DNA of 14,361 nucleotides. It comes from Candidatus Acidiferrales bacterium (GTDB lineage Bacteria > Acidobacteriota > Terriglobia > Acidiferrales > UBA7541). The notes below the pieces were generated by a model. That model saw only the letters and a program-made list of their open reading frames with translations. It had not been told where the DNA came from and searched no databases. Both the position numbers and the translations under genes were made by a program. This document shows, piece after piece, positions 1 to 6,974 of this stretch; positions within the stretch are counted from its first letter, which is position 1; each line of letters begins with the position of its first letter. The stretch covers positions 1 to 14,361 of the forward strand of contig CATPAM010000219.1 in the NCBI GenBank assembly GCA_955651735.1, in the 5' to 3' direction.

Positions 1-3000
1 CGCGGTGAGCGACACCAAGCAGCCTACCTTGCCTATTTGGCCCGGCAGAAAAAACTGCAAGTGGTGAATCTTGCGGAGATCAAAGACGAGGGGGAACTTC
101 TCGCAGAAACACGAAGGCTGATGGAGGAAGGTGTGGAGGTGATTGCGCAGGGTGCGCTGGGGGAAGAGCGCTGGTTTGGGCGGCCGGATGTGTTGCGGCG
201 GGTGGGGAAGCGGGGACCGAAATGGGACTGGTCGTATGAAGTAGTGGATACGAAGCTGGCCCGGGAAACCAAGGCGGGTACCATTTTGCAGATTTCGATG
301 TATTCGGAGCTGCTGGAAAAGGTTCAGGAATGTGCGCCGGACTGGATGTGGGTGATTCCTCCCGGCGAAGATTTTGCGGGCGAAGCGTATCGCGTGGCGG
401 AATACGCGGCGTACTTCCGATACGTTAAGGACCGGCTGGCGCGGGCCGTTCAAAGCGACGGCGGGAGCGGGACGTACCCAGAGCCGGTGGCGCACTGCGA
501 GGTGTGCCGGTGGTTTCGCGAGTGCGACGCGCAGCGGCGTCGGGACGATCATCTGTCGCTGGTGGCGGGAATTCGGCGACAGCAACGCAATCAGTTGGAA
601 GAATGGGGCACGGAGACGATGGCGAAACTGGCGGTGTTGCCGATACCGCTGACGCACCGGCCTAAGCACGGTTCGCGAGAAGCAATCGAGCGGGTGCGGG
701 AGCAGGCGCGCGTGCAGGTGACGGGACGCTCGGAGAAAAGGCTGGTGCATGAGCCGCTTTTGCCGGTGGCGGAGGGAATGGGTCTTTGCAGATTGCCGGA
801 GCCTTCGGGGGACGACGTATTTGTGGATCTGGAAGGCGATCCGTTCGTGGGGGAATCGGGACTACAGTACCTGTTCGGGCTTGCGTTCAAGAATGCGCAG
901 GGCGCACTGCGTTACGAGAAACGATGGGCATTGAACCGCGAGCAGGAGAAGAGAAGTTTCGAGTGGCTGGTAGACGAAATCATGCGACGCCGGGAAGCGA
1001 ATCCGCGAATGCATGTGTATCACTTCGGAGCGTACGAGCCGGGTGCGCTGAAGCGATTGATGGGAATGTATGCGACGCGGGAAGACGAGATCGACGTTCT
1101 GCTAAGGGCGGGCGCGCTGGTGGATTTGCACCAGGCCTTCAAGCAGAGCACGCTGGCGGGAGTGGAAGAGTATTCGTTGAAAAAGATCGAGGCGTTTTAC
1201 AGATTCGAGCGAAAGACGCCGCTGGATGAATCGCGAGCGGCGATGCGCTACGTGGAGCACCGGCTGGAGCTGGAACGAAACCTGGAAAATATTCCGGACC
1301 AAATCCGGACAGCGATGGAGGGATACAACAGCGAGGACTGTTTTTCCACCGCGGGGTTGCGGGACTGGCTGGAGGAGGAGCGGAGAAGATTGGTGGACCG
1401 AGGAACGGTCGTGGCGCGGCCGCCAGAGAAAAGCGGAGATCCTTCCGAGAAGCTACAAAACAAATTGGACCGGGCAGCCGCTTTGACGGGGAGGCTGTGC
1501 GAGGGGATTCCGGTCGATCCCAAGGCTCGTTCCAATGAGCAGGGCGGTCAGTGGCTATTGGCGCAACTCCTGAGCTGGCACCGGCGTGAGGATAAGAGGG
1601 CTTGGCAAGAAGGATACCGGCTTGCGGAAATGAATGATGAAGACCTGCTCGACGAGCGAGTAGGTTTGACGCGGTTGCGACTTGCAGAACGAGTGGACTG
1701 TGGGCAGCAGGTGCCAACCGATCGGTATTTCTTTGACCCCCAAAAGAGCAATGTGAGGGCTGGCAAAGATGTGTATTTCGGAGACGAAAAATTCGGTGAA
1801 GTAGTGGCCATCGACCACGTAAACGGAATCGTGGACATCAAGAAAACGAAAAAGACGGCCGATATTCATCCTCCTACGGTTTACATGTGGGCCTCCCCAC
1901 TGCCGACGGATGCGCAGGCGGGTTCTCTTTATCGAATCGGCGACTGGGTCGCGGCAAGCGGGGTCGATACGCCCGGGCGGTATCGCGCCGGGCGAGATTT
2001 GCTGCTGCGGAGGCCGCCGCGTTTACTCGATAAAGAGAAGCTAGATCCCCTTGCTTCGGAGACGCCGGAAAATACCGCTAGCCGGATTGTGCTGGCTTTG
2101 GAGGATTCGGTTTTCGCGATCCAAGGGCCTCCGGGTTCGGGAAAGACGTATACGGGCGCGCGGATGATCTGCGAACTGGTGAGACGAGGAAAAAAGATTG
2201 GCGTGACGGCGTTGAGCCACAAAGTGATTCGCAACTTGCTGGAGGCGGTGGTGGAGGCCGCGCAACAGAAGGATGTGGCAGGCGTGCGATGCATGCACCG
2301 GGAAAGAGATGGCGAGGAAAGCGAAGGCGTGGCAGTGGCGAACAAGGACAACGAAGAAGCGTTGGAGGCGCTGCAATTCGGCAAAGCTAATGTTGTCGGG
2401 GGAACATCGTGGCTGTGGTCGCCGGAGACAGCTTTTGAGGCAGTGGACGTGCTGTTCATCGACGAAGCCGGGCAGATGGCGCTCGCGGATGTTCTTGCGG
2501 TGTCGCAAGCAGCGAAGAGGCTGGTGCTGCTGGGCGATCCGCAGCAATTGGAGCGGCCGTTGAAAGGGAGCCATCCGGAGGGAGCAGAAAAATCGGCGCT
2601 GGAGCATCTGCTGAATGGGCGGAAGACGATTTCCGCGGATATGGGATTCTTGTTGCCGGAAAGCTGGAGATTGCATCCAGAAGTTTGCAAGTTTACCTCT
2701 GAAGTTTTTTACGAGCACAAGCTGAGTTCGCATGCGATTGCGCGGAGCAGGGTTTTGGAAGGGCATGCATGGCTGAAGGGGCCTGGGTTGTGGTTTGTTC
2801 CTGTGGAGCATGAGGGGAACCGAAACTCGGCCGCGGAGGAAGGCGAAGTCGTGGCGCGGATTGTGGAGGGATTGCTGAAGCCGGAAGTGAAATGGTTTTA
2901 CGGCGCGGGCAATAGCCGGCGGCTGAAGGAAGAAGACATCCTGATTGTGGCGCCGTATAACGCGCAGGTAGCGGATTTGTCGGTGCGGTTGCCGAAAATG

Positions 3001-3279
3001 CGGGTCGGGACGGTGGACAAGTTTCAGGGGCAGGAGGCGCCGGTGGTGATTTATTCACTGACGACGTCGTCGCCGGAGGAGGCGCCCCGGGGAATGGAAT
3101 TCCTCTACAGCCTGAACCGGTTGAATGTGGCTACATCGCGAGCTATGTCCAATGTGATCGTGGTGGGAAGCCCGAAACTGCTTGAACCAGATTGTCGGAC
3201 TCCTCGCCAAATGCAGCTCGCAAACGCTCTTTGCCGATACGTTGAACTGGCACAAGTCGTTGAGCTGCCCAAACCGTAA
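1..3279 (+). CDS. TM0106-type RecB-like nuclease / RNase H-fold exonuclease / SF1 helicase fusion (5' partial)
   Basis: The frame is open from base 1 (RGERHQAAYLAYLARQ...), matching the 'rG..HE.aYL..L' segment near the start of TM0106-family proteins, so the gene begins upstream, probably by a few dozen codons. TTG at 37 is an internal Leu, not the start. Counting codon 1 at base 1: a PD-(D/E)XK nuclease comes first (D63, then D83-x-K85, followed by a QxxxY-like QISMY); a cysteine cluster follows (C166, C169, C175), as in RecB/AddB-type Fe-S nucleases. Next is a YprB/DnaQ-like exonuclease (DLEGDP from residue 276, YNSEDC near 443-447). Last is an SF1 helicase of the AAA_11/AAA_12 (Upf1-like) type: Walker A GPPGSGKT 709-716, DEAGQ at 821, GDPQQL, DKFQGQE near 1006, and LNRLNVATSRA with its Arg at 1047. 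It probably unwinds and degrades DNA or RNA in the cytoplasm; the substrate and role (repair or defence) are unknown. No partner gene follows. Confidence 0.9.
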   Translation, partial: RGERHQAAYLAYLARQKKLQVVNLAEIKDEGELLAETRRLMEEGVEVIAQGALGEERWFGRPDVLRRVGKRGPKWDWSYEVVDTKLARETKAGTILQISMYSELLEKVQECAPDWMWVIPPGEDFAGEAYRVAEYAAYFRYVKDRLARAVQSDGGSGTYPEPVAHCEVCRWFRECDAQRRRDDHLSLVAGIRRQQRNQLEEWGTETMAKLAVLPIPLTHRPKHGSREAIERVREQARVQVTGRSEKRLVHEPLLPVAEGMGLCRLPEPSGDDVFVDLEGDPFVGESGLQYLFGLAFKNAQGALRYEKRWALNREQEKRSFEWLVDEIMRRREANPRMHVYHFGAYEPGALKRLMGMYATREDEIDVLLRAGALVDLHQAFKQSTLAGVEEYSLKKIEAFYRFERKTPLDESRAAMRYVEHRLELERNLENIPDQIRTAMEGYNSEDCFSTAGLRDWLEEERRRLVDRGTVVARPPEKSGDPSEKLQNKLDRAAALTGRLCEGIPVDPKARSNEQGGQWLLAQLLSWHRREDKRAWQEGYRLAEMNDEDLLDERVGLTRLRLAERVDCGQQVPTDRYFFDPQKSNVRAGKDVYFGDEKFGEVVAIDHVNGIVDIKKTKKTADIHPPTVYMWASPLPTDAQAGSLYRIGDWVAASGVDTPGRYRAGRDLLLRRPPRLLDKEKLDPLASETPENTASRIVLALEDSVFAIQGPPGSGKTYTGARMICELVRRGKKIGVTALSHKVIRNLLEAVVEAAQQKDVAGVRCMHRERDGEESEGVAVANKDNEEALEALQFGKANVVGGTSWLWSPETAFEAVDVLFIDEAGQMALADVLAVSQAAKRLVLLGDPQQLERPLKGSHPEGAEKSALEHLLNGRKTISADMGFLLPESWRLHPEVCKFTSEVFYEHKLSSHAIARSRVLEGHAWLKGPGLWFVPVEHEGNRNSAAEEGEVVARIVEGLLKPEVKWFYGAGNSRRLKEEDILIVAPYNAQVADLSVRLPKMRVGTVDKFQGQEAPVVIYSLTTSSPEEAPRGMEFLYSLNRLNVATSRAMSNVIVVGSPKLLEPDCRTPRQMQLANALCRYVELAQVVELPKP

Positions 3280-3370
3280 GCTGGTTGGTAAGTCATCGTG
3301 GCAGCATTTGCAGTAATCGGCAGCCGGCGGGTCCATCTAGTGGGAGCTACGTGATTGGGGAGTTACGGGG

Positions 3371-3399
3371 TTTTCAGGTTGCGAGGAGGACAGTATACT
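3371..3399 (+). promoter_or_regulatory. Candidate sigma70 promoter for the 136-aa gene
   Basis: A -35 box TTTTCA (3371-3376; 4 of 6 matches to TTGACA) and a -10 box TATACT (3394-3399; 5 of 6 matches to TATAAT) are separated by exactly 17 bp. Transcription would start near 3406, giving a leader of about 30 nt before the ATG at 3436. It is a prediction from box match and spacing only. Confidence 0.45.
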
Positions 3400-3435
3400 C
3401 CGGGCAACGAACAACCTGTCCCCCAGGGGAATTCG

Positions 3436-3846
3436 ATGGCCAGAGGGAAGAGCGCGCCGGGTGCGAGCGAGGTTGCGGCGGACCGCGCGGATGATTTTGC
3501 GAAGTCGTTCTATGCGCTGAAGATGGTCTTCGCGAAATATGAGAAGCATCTGAACGTCAACGCGGATACGCGGGAAAAGTATTATTTGGAGACGCGTTCA
3601 GCGAGCTACAAAGGTAACCCCCTGTTTTTTGGGGCGGTGATCCGCGGGCGCGCTTACGTGAGTTTTCATTTGATGCCGCTGTATTGGGACGCTTCTTTGG
3701 CAAAAGGCATGTCGGCGAACCTCAAGAAGCGCAGGCAGGGGAAGAGCTGCTTCAATTTCTTGGCGCCGGATGCGGCGCTGTTTCGGGAATTGGGTAAATT
3801 GACCGCACGCGGCTTCGCGCTGTATAAGCGCAAGAACCTGCTGTAA
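3436..3846 (+). CDS. Small conserved hypothetical protein (DUF1801/YdhG-like?), 136 aa
   Basis: The ATG at 3436 was chosen because AGGGGA (3425-3430) sits 5 nt upstream and a promoter candidate lies just before it. The longer frame from 3355 adds 27 residues without family character and would begin upstream of that promoter. The protein is soluble, with no signal peptide or membrane segment, and is rich in Lys/Arg. It contains FAKSFYALK, a YYLETRS segment, the aromatic AYVSFHLMPLYW stretch and a basic MSANLKKRRQGKSCFNF segment with its single Cys. I associate this layout with small DUF1801/YdhG-like or related hypothetical proteins of soil bacteria, but no catalytic motif is visible and the assignment is tentative. 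It appears to be monocistronic. Function unknown. Confidence 0.75.
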   Translation: MARGKSAPGASEVAADRADDFAKSFYALKMVFAKYEKHLNVNADTREKYYLETRSASYKGNPLFFGAVIRGRAYVSFHLMPLYWDASLAKGMSANLKKRRQGKSCFNFLAPDAALFRELGKLTARGFALYKRKNLL

Positions 3847-3923
3847 GTCCACTAGCGAAGCAACCTCATTTTAAGAATTCCGCCGGCGCAATCGTGCGTG
3901 AACGCCAAGCACTTGCGACTGAA

Positions 3924-3958
3924 ATCCTTCGCCTACCCTCGTCGGGTAGCCTCAGGAT
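3924..3958. repeat. REP-like imperfect palindrome, intergenic
   Basis: Two concentric stems are visible: ATCCT (3924-3928) pairs with AGGAT (3954-3958), and CTACCC (3933-3938) pairs with GGGTAG (3944-3949). Between them is a symmetric 4x4 internal loop, and at the tip a 5-nt loop TCGTC. It continues into GATGACA, a word I recognise from intergenic palindromic repeats common in Acidobacteriota and other soil genomes. Only one copy is in this window, so its repeat status is inferred. With no T-run after it, it is a poor intrinsic terminator for the upstream gene. Confidence 0.55.
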
Positions 3959-4031
3959 GACACGTTCGACTACGCAATGAAGAAGTGCATAAGGGGCATC
4001 GAGACGGCGCCGTGCGGACTGCTGCCCGCTG

Positions 4032-4056
4032 TGGAATACTTAAGAGTGTAATTCCA
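4032..4056. promoter_or_regulatory. Inverted repeat TGGAAT...ATTCCA upstream of the 89-aa gene
   Basis: TGGAAT (4032-4037) and ATTCCA (4051-4056) form a perfect 6-bp inverted repeat, extendable by two pairs with one bulged A (4050). It ends 5 nt before the Shine-Dalgarno GGGAG (4061-4065). It contains a -10-like TGTAAT (4047-4052) but no convincing -35 box. It could be an operator or a leader hairpin; the sequence does not decide which. Confidence 0.35.
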
Positions 4057-4070
4057 ACTCGGGAGTGCTC

Positions 4071-4340
4071 ATGCCTCGCTATCTCACGCAGCACACGCTG
4101 GCTTGCCTGACGCGGCAAGGGGCGGAGAATCTTGCGCAACGGATGCAGTCGGGTGGCACCGCGCTTGCGGAGCGCGTGCTGGTCAACATGTTGGAAGGAA
4201 AAATGTTTGTGGAGTTCCGCGCGGAATCGCGGGAGGCACTGGAAGCGTGGCTGAAGACGGAAGGCATGCATTTTGATTGGCTGGTGCGCATCGAGTGGGA
4301 AACGCGCGGGCAAGATGGCAAGCTGCATTCGGCGGAGTGA
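4071..4340 (+). CDS. Small conserved hypothetical protein (DUF4242-like?), 89 aa
   Basis: The ATG at 4071 is preferred over the in-frame GTG at 4065 because GGGAG (4061-4065) is 5 nt before the ATG and would overlap the GTG. The protein opens with MPRYLTQHTL and continues with an amphipathic helix (GAENLAQRM), a strand-rich VLVNMLEGKMFVEFRAES, a second helix (EALEAWLKTEG) and a final DWLVRIEWET strand. This beta-alpha-beta-beta-alpha-beta order fits a ferredoxin-like dimeric fold such as DUF4242 (SCO4226-type) proteins. The fold is inferred from the pattern, not from a search. One Cys (LACLT) and two His are present, too little to call metal binding. There is no export signal. It seems to be a single-gene unit; function unknown. 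Confidence 0.7.
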   Translation: MPRYLTQHTLACLTRQGAENLAQRMQSGGTALAERVLVNMLEGKMFVEFRAESREALEAWLKTEGMHFDWLVRIEWETRGQDGKLHSAE

Positions 4341-4406
4341 TGGCGGGGGTTCACGATATAACACAACACGAAGAACGATTTACTACGACGGAGTCGCAAC
4401 TTCGAT

Positions 4407-4419
4407 ACCCTGGCAGGGT
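4407..4419. promoter_or_regulatory. 13-bp perfect palindrome ACCCTG-G-CAGGGT
   Basis: Perfect 6-bp arms around one central G lie 29 nt before the ATG of the binding-protein-like gene at 4449. The position suits an operator or a short leader structure. A one-base loop cannot fold as a hairpin without opening inner pairs, so a dimeric DNA-binding protein site is the more natural reading. No clear -35/-10 pair was found next to it. Confidence 0.3.
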
Positions 4420-4448
4420 CTTCCAATTCTTCACGAAGAAAGGCGCGA

Positions 4449-5375
4449 ATGGCGAATTTGCGCTTTATCGTTTCGCTGATCACCAAAGACAACGACTACC
4501 AGCTCGAACAAGCGGCTGCGGCGCAGGCTGCGGCGCCGAAAGTGGGCGTCGACGCCCAGATTCTGTACGCCGACAACGACGCCATTACGCAGAGCACGCA
4601 ACTGCTGAAGGCGATTCAGTCGGACGCGGTGATGCGTCCGCACGCGATCATCTTTGAGCCGGTCGGGGGCACGGCGTTTCCGCAAGTGGCGCAGGCAGCG
4701 GTGAGCGCGAAGATCGGCTGGGCGGCGCTGAACCGCGAAGCGGATTACATTCCGAAATTGCGCAAGACGGCGCAAGTGCCGGTTTTCTCAATCAGTTCGG
4801 ATCACAAAGAAATCGGACGGATTCAAGGCCGGCAATTCGCGGCGCTGCTGCCGAAGGGCGGCTGCGTGCTGCATATTCAGGGGCCGTCGGAAACGTCGGC
4901 GGCGCGGGATCGCACGGAGGGCCTGCAGATGACGGTGCCGCACAGCGTGCAAATCATTTCGCTGCGCGGGCGTTGGACGGAGGAAAGCGCGCAGCGGGCG
5001 GTGGAGTCGTGGTTGCGACTGAACACCTCGAACAAAACGCAGGTAGATGTCGTGGGTGCGCAAAACGATTTGATGGCCATCGGGGCAAGAAAAGCGTTCG
5101 AGGGCGTAACGAATATTGCGGACCGGGAAAGGTGGCTGCGGCTACCGTTTACCGGGGTCGACGGACTAGCGAAGACTGGGCAGGCTTGGGTGCGTGGCGG
5201 GACGCTGGCCGCGACGGTGGTGGTTCCGACGAACGCGGGTCAAGCGATATTCATGCTGGCGGAGGCGTTGAAAACGGGGAAGGACGTGGCCGAGCGGACC
5301 TTCACCGTGCCGGAGTCCTTTCCGGCCATTGAGAAACTTGCCGCGAAGGGCGAGAAAGTCGCGCCTACTGCTTAG
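4449..5375 (+). CDS. Sugar-type periplasmic-binding-protein fold (Peripla_BP_4/LacI-sensor like), no signal peptide
   Basis: The 308-aa product has the two-lobe architecture of the RbsB/LacI sensor family. Lobe 1 (about 1-110) has alternating strands and helices with LRFIVSLITKDNDYQLEQAAA and the 'DAIIFEPVGG' type strand (HAIIFEPVGG). Lobe 2 (about 115-255) has ISSDHKEIGRIQGRQFAALLP, VLHIQGPSETSAARDRTEGL, VVGAQNDLMAIGARKAFE and a VDGL segment. The ATG at 4449 follows AAAGG (4439-4443) by 5 nt. The in-frame bases upstream back to about 4377 hold no ATG and encode no hydrophobic stretch, so the lack of a signal peptide is not a start-choice artefact. There is also no helix-turn-helix, so it is neither a standard exported ABC-transporter binding protein nor a LacI regulator. 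No ABC transporter genes adjoin. It may be a cytoplasmic sugar-binding or sensor protein; ligand unknown. Confidence 0.8.
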   Translation: MANLRFIVSLITKDNDYQLEQAAAAQAAAPKVGVDAQILYADNDAITQSTQLLKAIQSDAVMRPHAIIFEPVGGTAFPQVAQAAVSAKIGWAALNREADYIPKLRKTAQVPVFSISSDHKEIGRIQGRQFAALLPKGGCVLHIQGPSETSAARDRTEGLQMTVPHSVQIISLRGRWTEESAQRAVESWLRLNTSNKTQVDVVGAQNDLMAIGARKAFEGVTNIADRERWLRLPFTGVDGLAKTGQAWVRGGTLAATVVVPTNAGQAIFMLAEALKTGKDVAERTFTVPESFPAIEKLAAKGEKVAPTA

Positions 5376-5388
5376 CCGGGTTTGCACG

Positions 5389-5408
5389 GCCGTTCTGTTT
5401 TAAACGGC
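5389..5408 (+). terminator. Weak stem-loop after the binding-protein-like gene
   Basis: GCCGTT (5389-5394) and AACGGC (5403-5408) form a perfect 6-bp stem with an 8-nt T-rich loop, 13 nt after the stop codon at 5373-5375. The position suits a terminator, but the 3' side (GCGTTC) has no T-run, so intrinsic termination is doubtful. Confidence 0.3.
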
Positions 5409-5437
5409 GCGTTCATCCTATTCACCAGGGGTTAATT

Positions 5438-5464
5438 ACGTGGCACGCTTCGGCGCGTCCACGT
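5438..5464. repeat. Inverted repeat ACGTGG...CCACGT with TTCG tip
   Basis: ACGTGG (5438-5443) pairs with CCACGT (5459-5464). The interior can pair further: either ACGC (5445-5448) with GCGT (5455-5458), leaving C5444 bulged, or CGC (5446-5448) with GCG (5453-5455) closing a TTCG tetraloop. It ends 7 nt before the -35 box of the next promoter. It could be a factor-assisted terminator or an operator. No T-run follows. Confidence 0.45.
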
Positions 5465-5471
5465 GGATTCG

Positions 5472-5498
5472 TTGACACCAACAGCGGGGCGGGATAAT
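5472..5498 (+). promoter_or_regulatory. Candidate sigma70 promoter of the phospholipase B-like gene
   Basis: A perfect -35 box TTGACA (5472-5477) is followed after 15 bp by GATAAT (5493-5498; 5 of 6 matches to TATAAT). The spacer is slightly short, but both boxes are strong. Transcription would begin near 5505, leaving a leader of about 50 nt before the GTG start at 5557. Confidence 0.55.
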
Positions 5499-5556
5499 TT
5501 CTCTGCAGCGTTTACCGCGGACAGCGATCGCGCGCGGAACGCCTGAAGGAGCAAAC

Positions 5557-6966
5557 GTGCGGCGAGCTATAGCCATTGGAGTTGTGTGCAGCGTGATTGT
5601 TTTCGCGGCGGTCGGTGCATCGATGGCGCCGAAGGCGAACGAGCGGATTAAGGGCGCATTTCGACGTCCCGCGGTCAATGCTTGGACATTCGTGCACCTG
5701 GAAGGAACGCCGGCGCAGATCGGCTATCAACACGGATATTTGCTAGCCGCGGAGATTCAGGACCTTTACAAGGTTTACGCGCTGGAGCTCACACACGACA
5801 GCGGGAAGGACTGGAACTTTTTCCGGGACGCCTCGAAAAATATTCTGTGGCCTCATGTGGAGCAGGAGTACCGCGACGAGATGCAGGGGATCGTCGAGGG
5901 AGTGAAAGCACAGGGCGGGAAGCTGGACATTTGGGACATTGTGACGCTGAACGCGGCGATGGAGTGGAGCTACTACGTCGATCAATATGATAAGGGGCAC
6001 AAGATCGCATCTCTGCCGACGGTGACAGCGGGTGATCATTGCAGCGCGTTTGTAGCGATCGGCAGCTACACGAAAGACGGACGCGTGGTGATCGCGCACA
6101 ACAACTGGACCAGCTATCTCGATGGCGCGCGGTGGACGATGGCCTTTGATGTCGTGCCAGCGCGCGGCTATCACTTTGTGATGGATGGACTGCCGGGGCT
6201 GATTCACAGCGGGGACGATTTTGGGCTGAATTCGGCGGGCATGGTCATCACCGAGACTACGATCACCGGGTTTCACGGGTTCGACAGCAGCGGCGTACCG
6301 GAATTTGTGCGCGCGCGGAAAGCGATGCAGTATTCGGCGTCCATCGATGACGTGGCGCGCATCTTCAAGGAGGGCAACAACGGCGGCTACGCGAATGATT
6401 GGCTGATCGCTGACACGCGCAAGGGGGAAATCGCGAGCCTGGAGCTGGGGCTGAAGAATGTGACGCTGGAGCGCAAGACGGACGGATATTTTGTAGGCTC
6501 GAATTTTCCGATTAGTCAGAAGCTGGCCGCGGAAGAAACGGATTTCCCGGTGGATGATCCCGGCGTCAGCGCGAACGCGCGGCGGCGGCGATGGGAACAG
6601 TTAATGGCGGAGAACAAAGGCAAGATCGATGTAACGCTTGCGGAGCAATTTCTTGCCGATCACGTCGACAGCTTCAGCGGGAAGACGGAGCCGAGCGAGC
6701 GCACGCTGTGCGGGCATGTGGATCTGTCGCCGCGGGGCATGGGGAGTTGGCAAACGCCGTTTGGCACCGCGGGGGCGGTGCAAAATAAAGCTACGGATAC
6801 GCTGATGGTCGCGAAAATGGAATTCACCGCGGCGGCTGGTCACGCGTGCGGCATCGATTTTCTCGCCGCCAAACATCTTCGGCAGCACCCGGAGCAATCG
6901 TGGGAAAAACCGGAGCTTCGCGACATGAAGGCTTATCCCTGGACGACTATTTCTGCGCAGAAATAA
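5557..6966 (+). CDS. Exported phospholipase B-like / C45-type Ntn hydrolase, 469 aa
   Basis: The GTG start at 5557 is fixed by AAGGAG (5546-5551) 5 nt upstream. An N-terminal signal peptide (two Arg, then a hydrophobic run to about residue 21) sends the protein across the inner membrane. The body matches phospholipase B-like (laminin A/PLBD) and related C45 autoproteolytic acyltransferase/hydrolase proteins. Visible signs are GYQHGYLLAAEI near the start, the GDHCSAF motif with Cys162, IAHNNWTSY (His181, Asn182-Asn183, Trp184), and GLNSAGMVITETT (Asn225). In this superfamily the Cys becomes the N-terminal nucleophile after self-cleavage, so a light chain (to residue 161) and a heavy chain from Cys162 are predicted. 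It likely cleaves an amide or acyl-ester bond in the envelope; the substrate is unknown. The gene has its own promoter and converges on the next gene with only 8 nt between stops. Confidence 0.87.
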   Translation: MRRAIAIGVVCSVIVFAAVGASMAPKANERIKGAFRRPAVNAWTFVHLEGTPAQIGYQHGYLLAAEIQDLYKVYALELTHDSGKDWNFFRDASKNILWPHVEQEYRDEMQGIVEGVKAQGGKLDIWDIVTLNAAMEWSYYVDQYDKGHKIASLPTVTAGDHCSAFVAIGSYTKDGRVVIAHNNWTSYLDGARWTMAFDVVPARGYHFVMDGLPGLIHSGDDFGLNSAGMVITETTITGFHGFDSSGVPEFVRARKAMQYSASIDDVARIFKEGNNGGYANDWLIADTRKGEIASLELGLKNVTLERKTDGYFVGSNFPISQKLAAEETDFPVDDPGVSANARRRRWEQLMAENKGKIDVTLAEQFLADHVDSFSGKTEPSERTLCGHVDLSPRGMGSWQTPFGTAGAVQNKATDTLMVAKMEFTAAAGHACGIDFLAAKHLRQHPEQSWEKPELRDMKAYPWTTISAQK

Positions 6967-6974
6967 AATTGTGA

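Noticed and set aside
1929..2690. 253-aa open frame on the minus strand inside the helicase gene
   Set aside because: It is antisense to the conserved helicase motifs; its composition is Ser/Arg/Pro-rich with no domain, as expected of a shadow frame in G+C-rich DNA.
3355..3435. 27-residue N-terminal extension of the 136-aa protein
   Set aside because: It would start upstream of the predicted promoter, while ATG 3436 has a well-placed AGGGGA.
3933..4364. 143-aa minus-strand frame over the 89-aa gene, ending in a CHPEATR segment
   Set aside because: The CHPE-type tail is the translation of the palindromic repeat, a known source of spurious genes; the plus-strand gene has the better start and composition.
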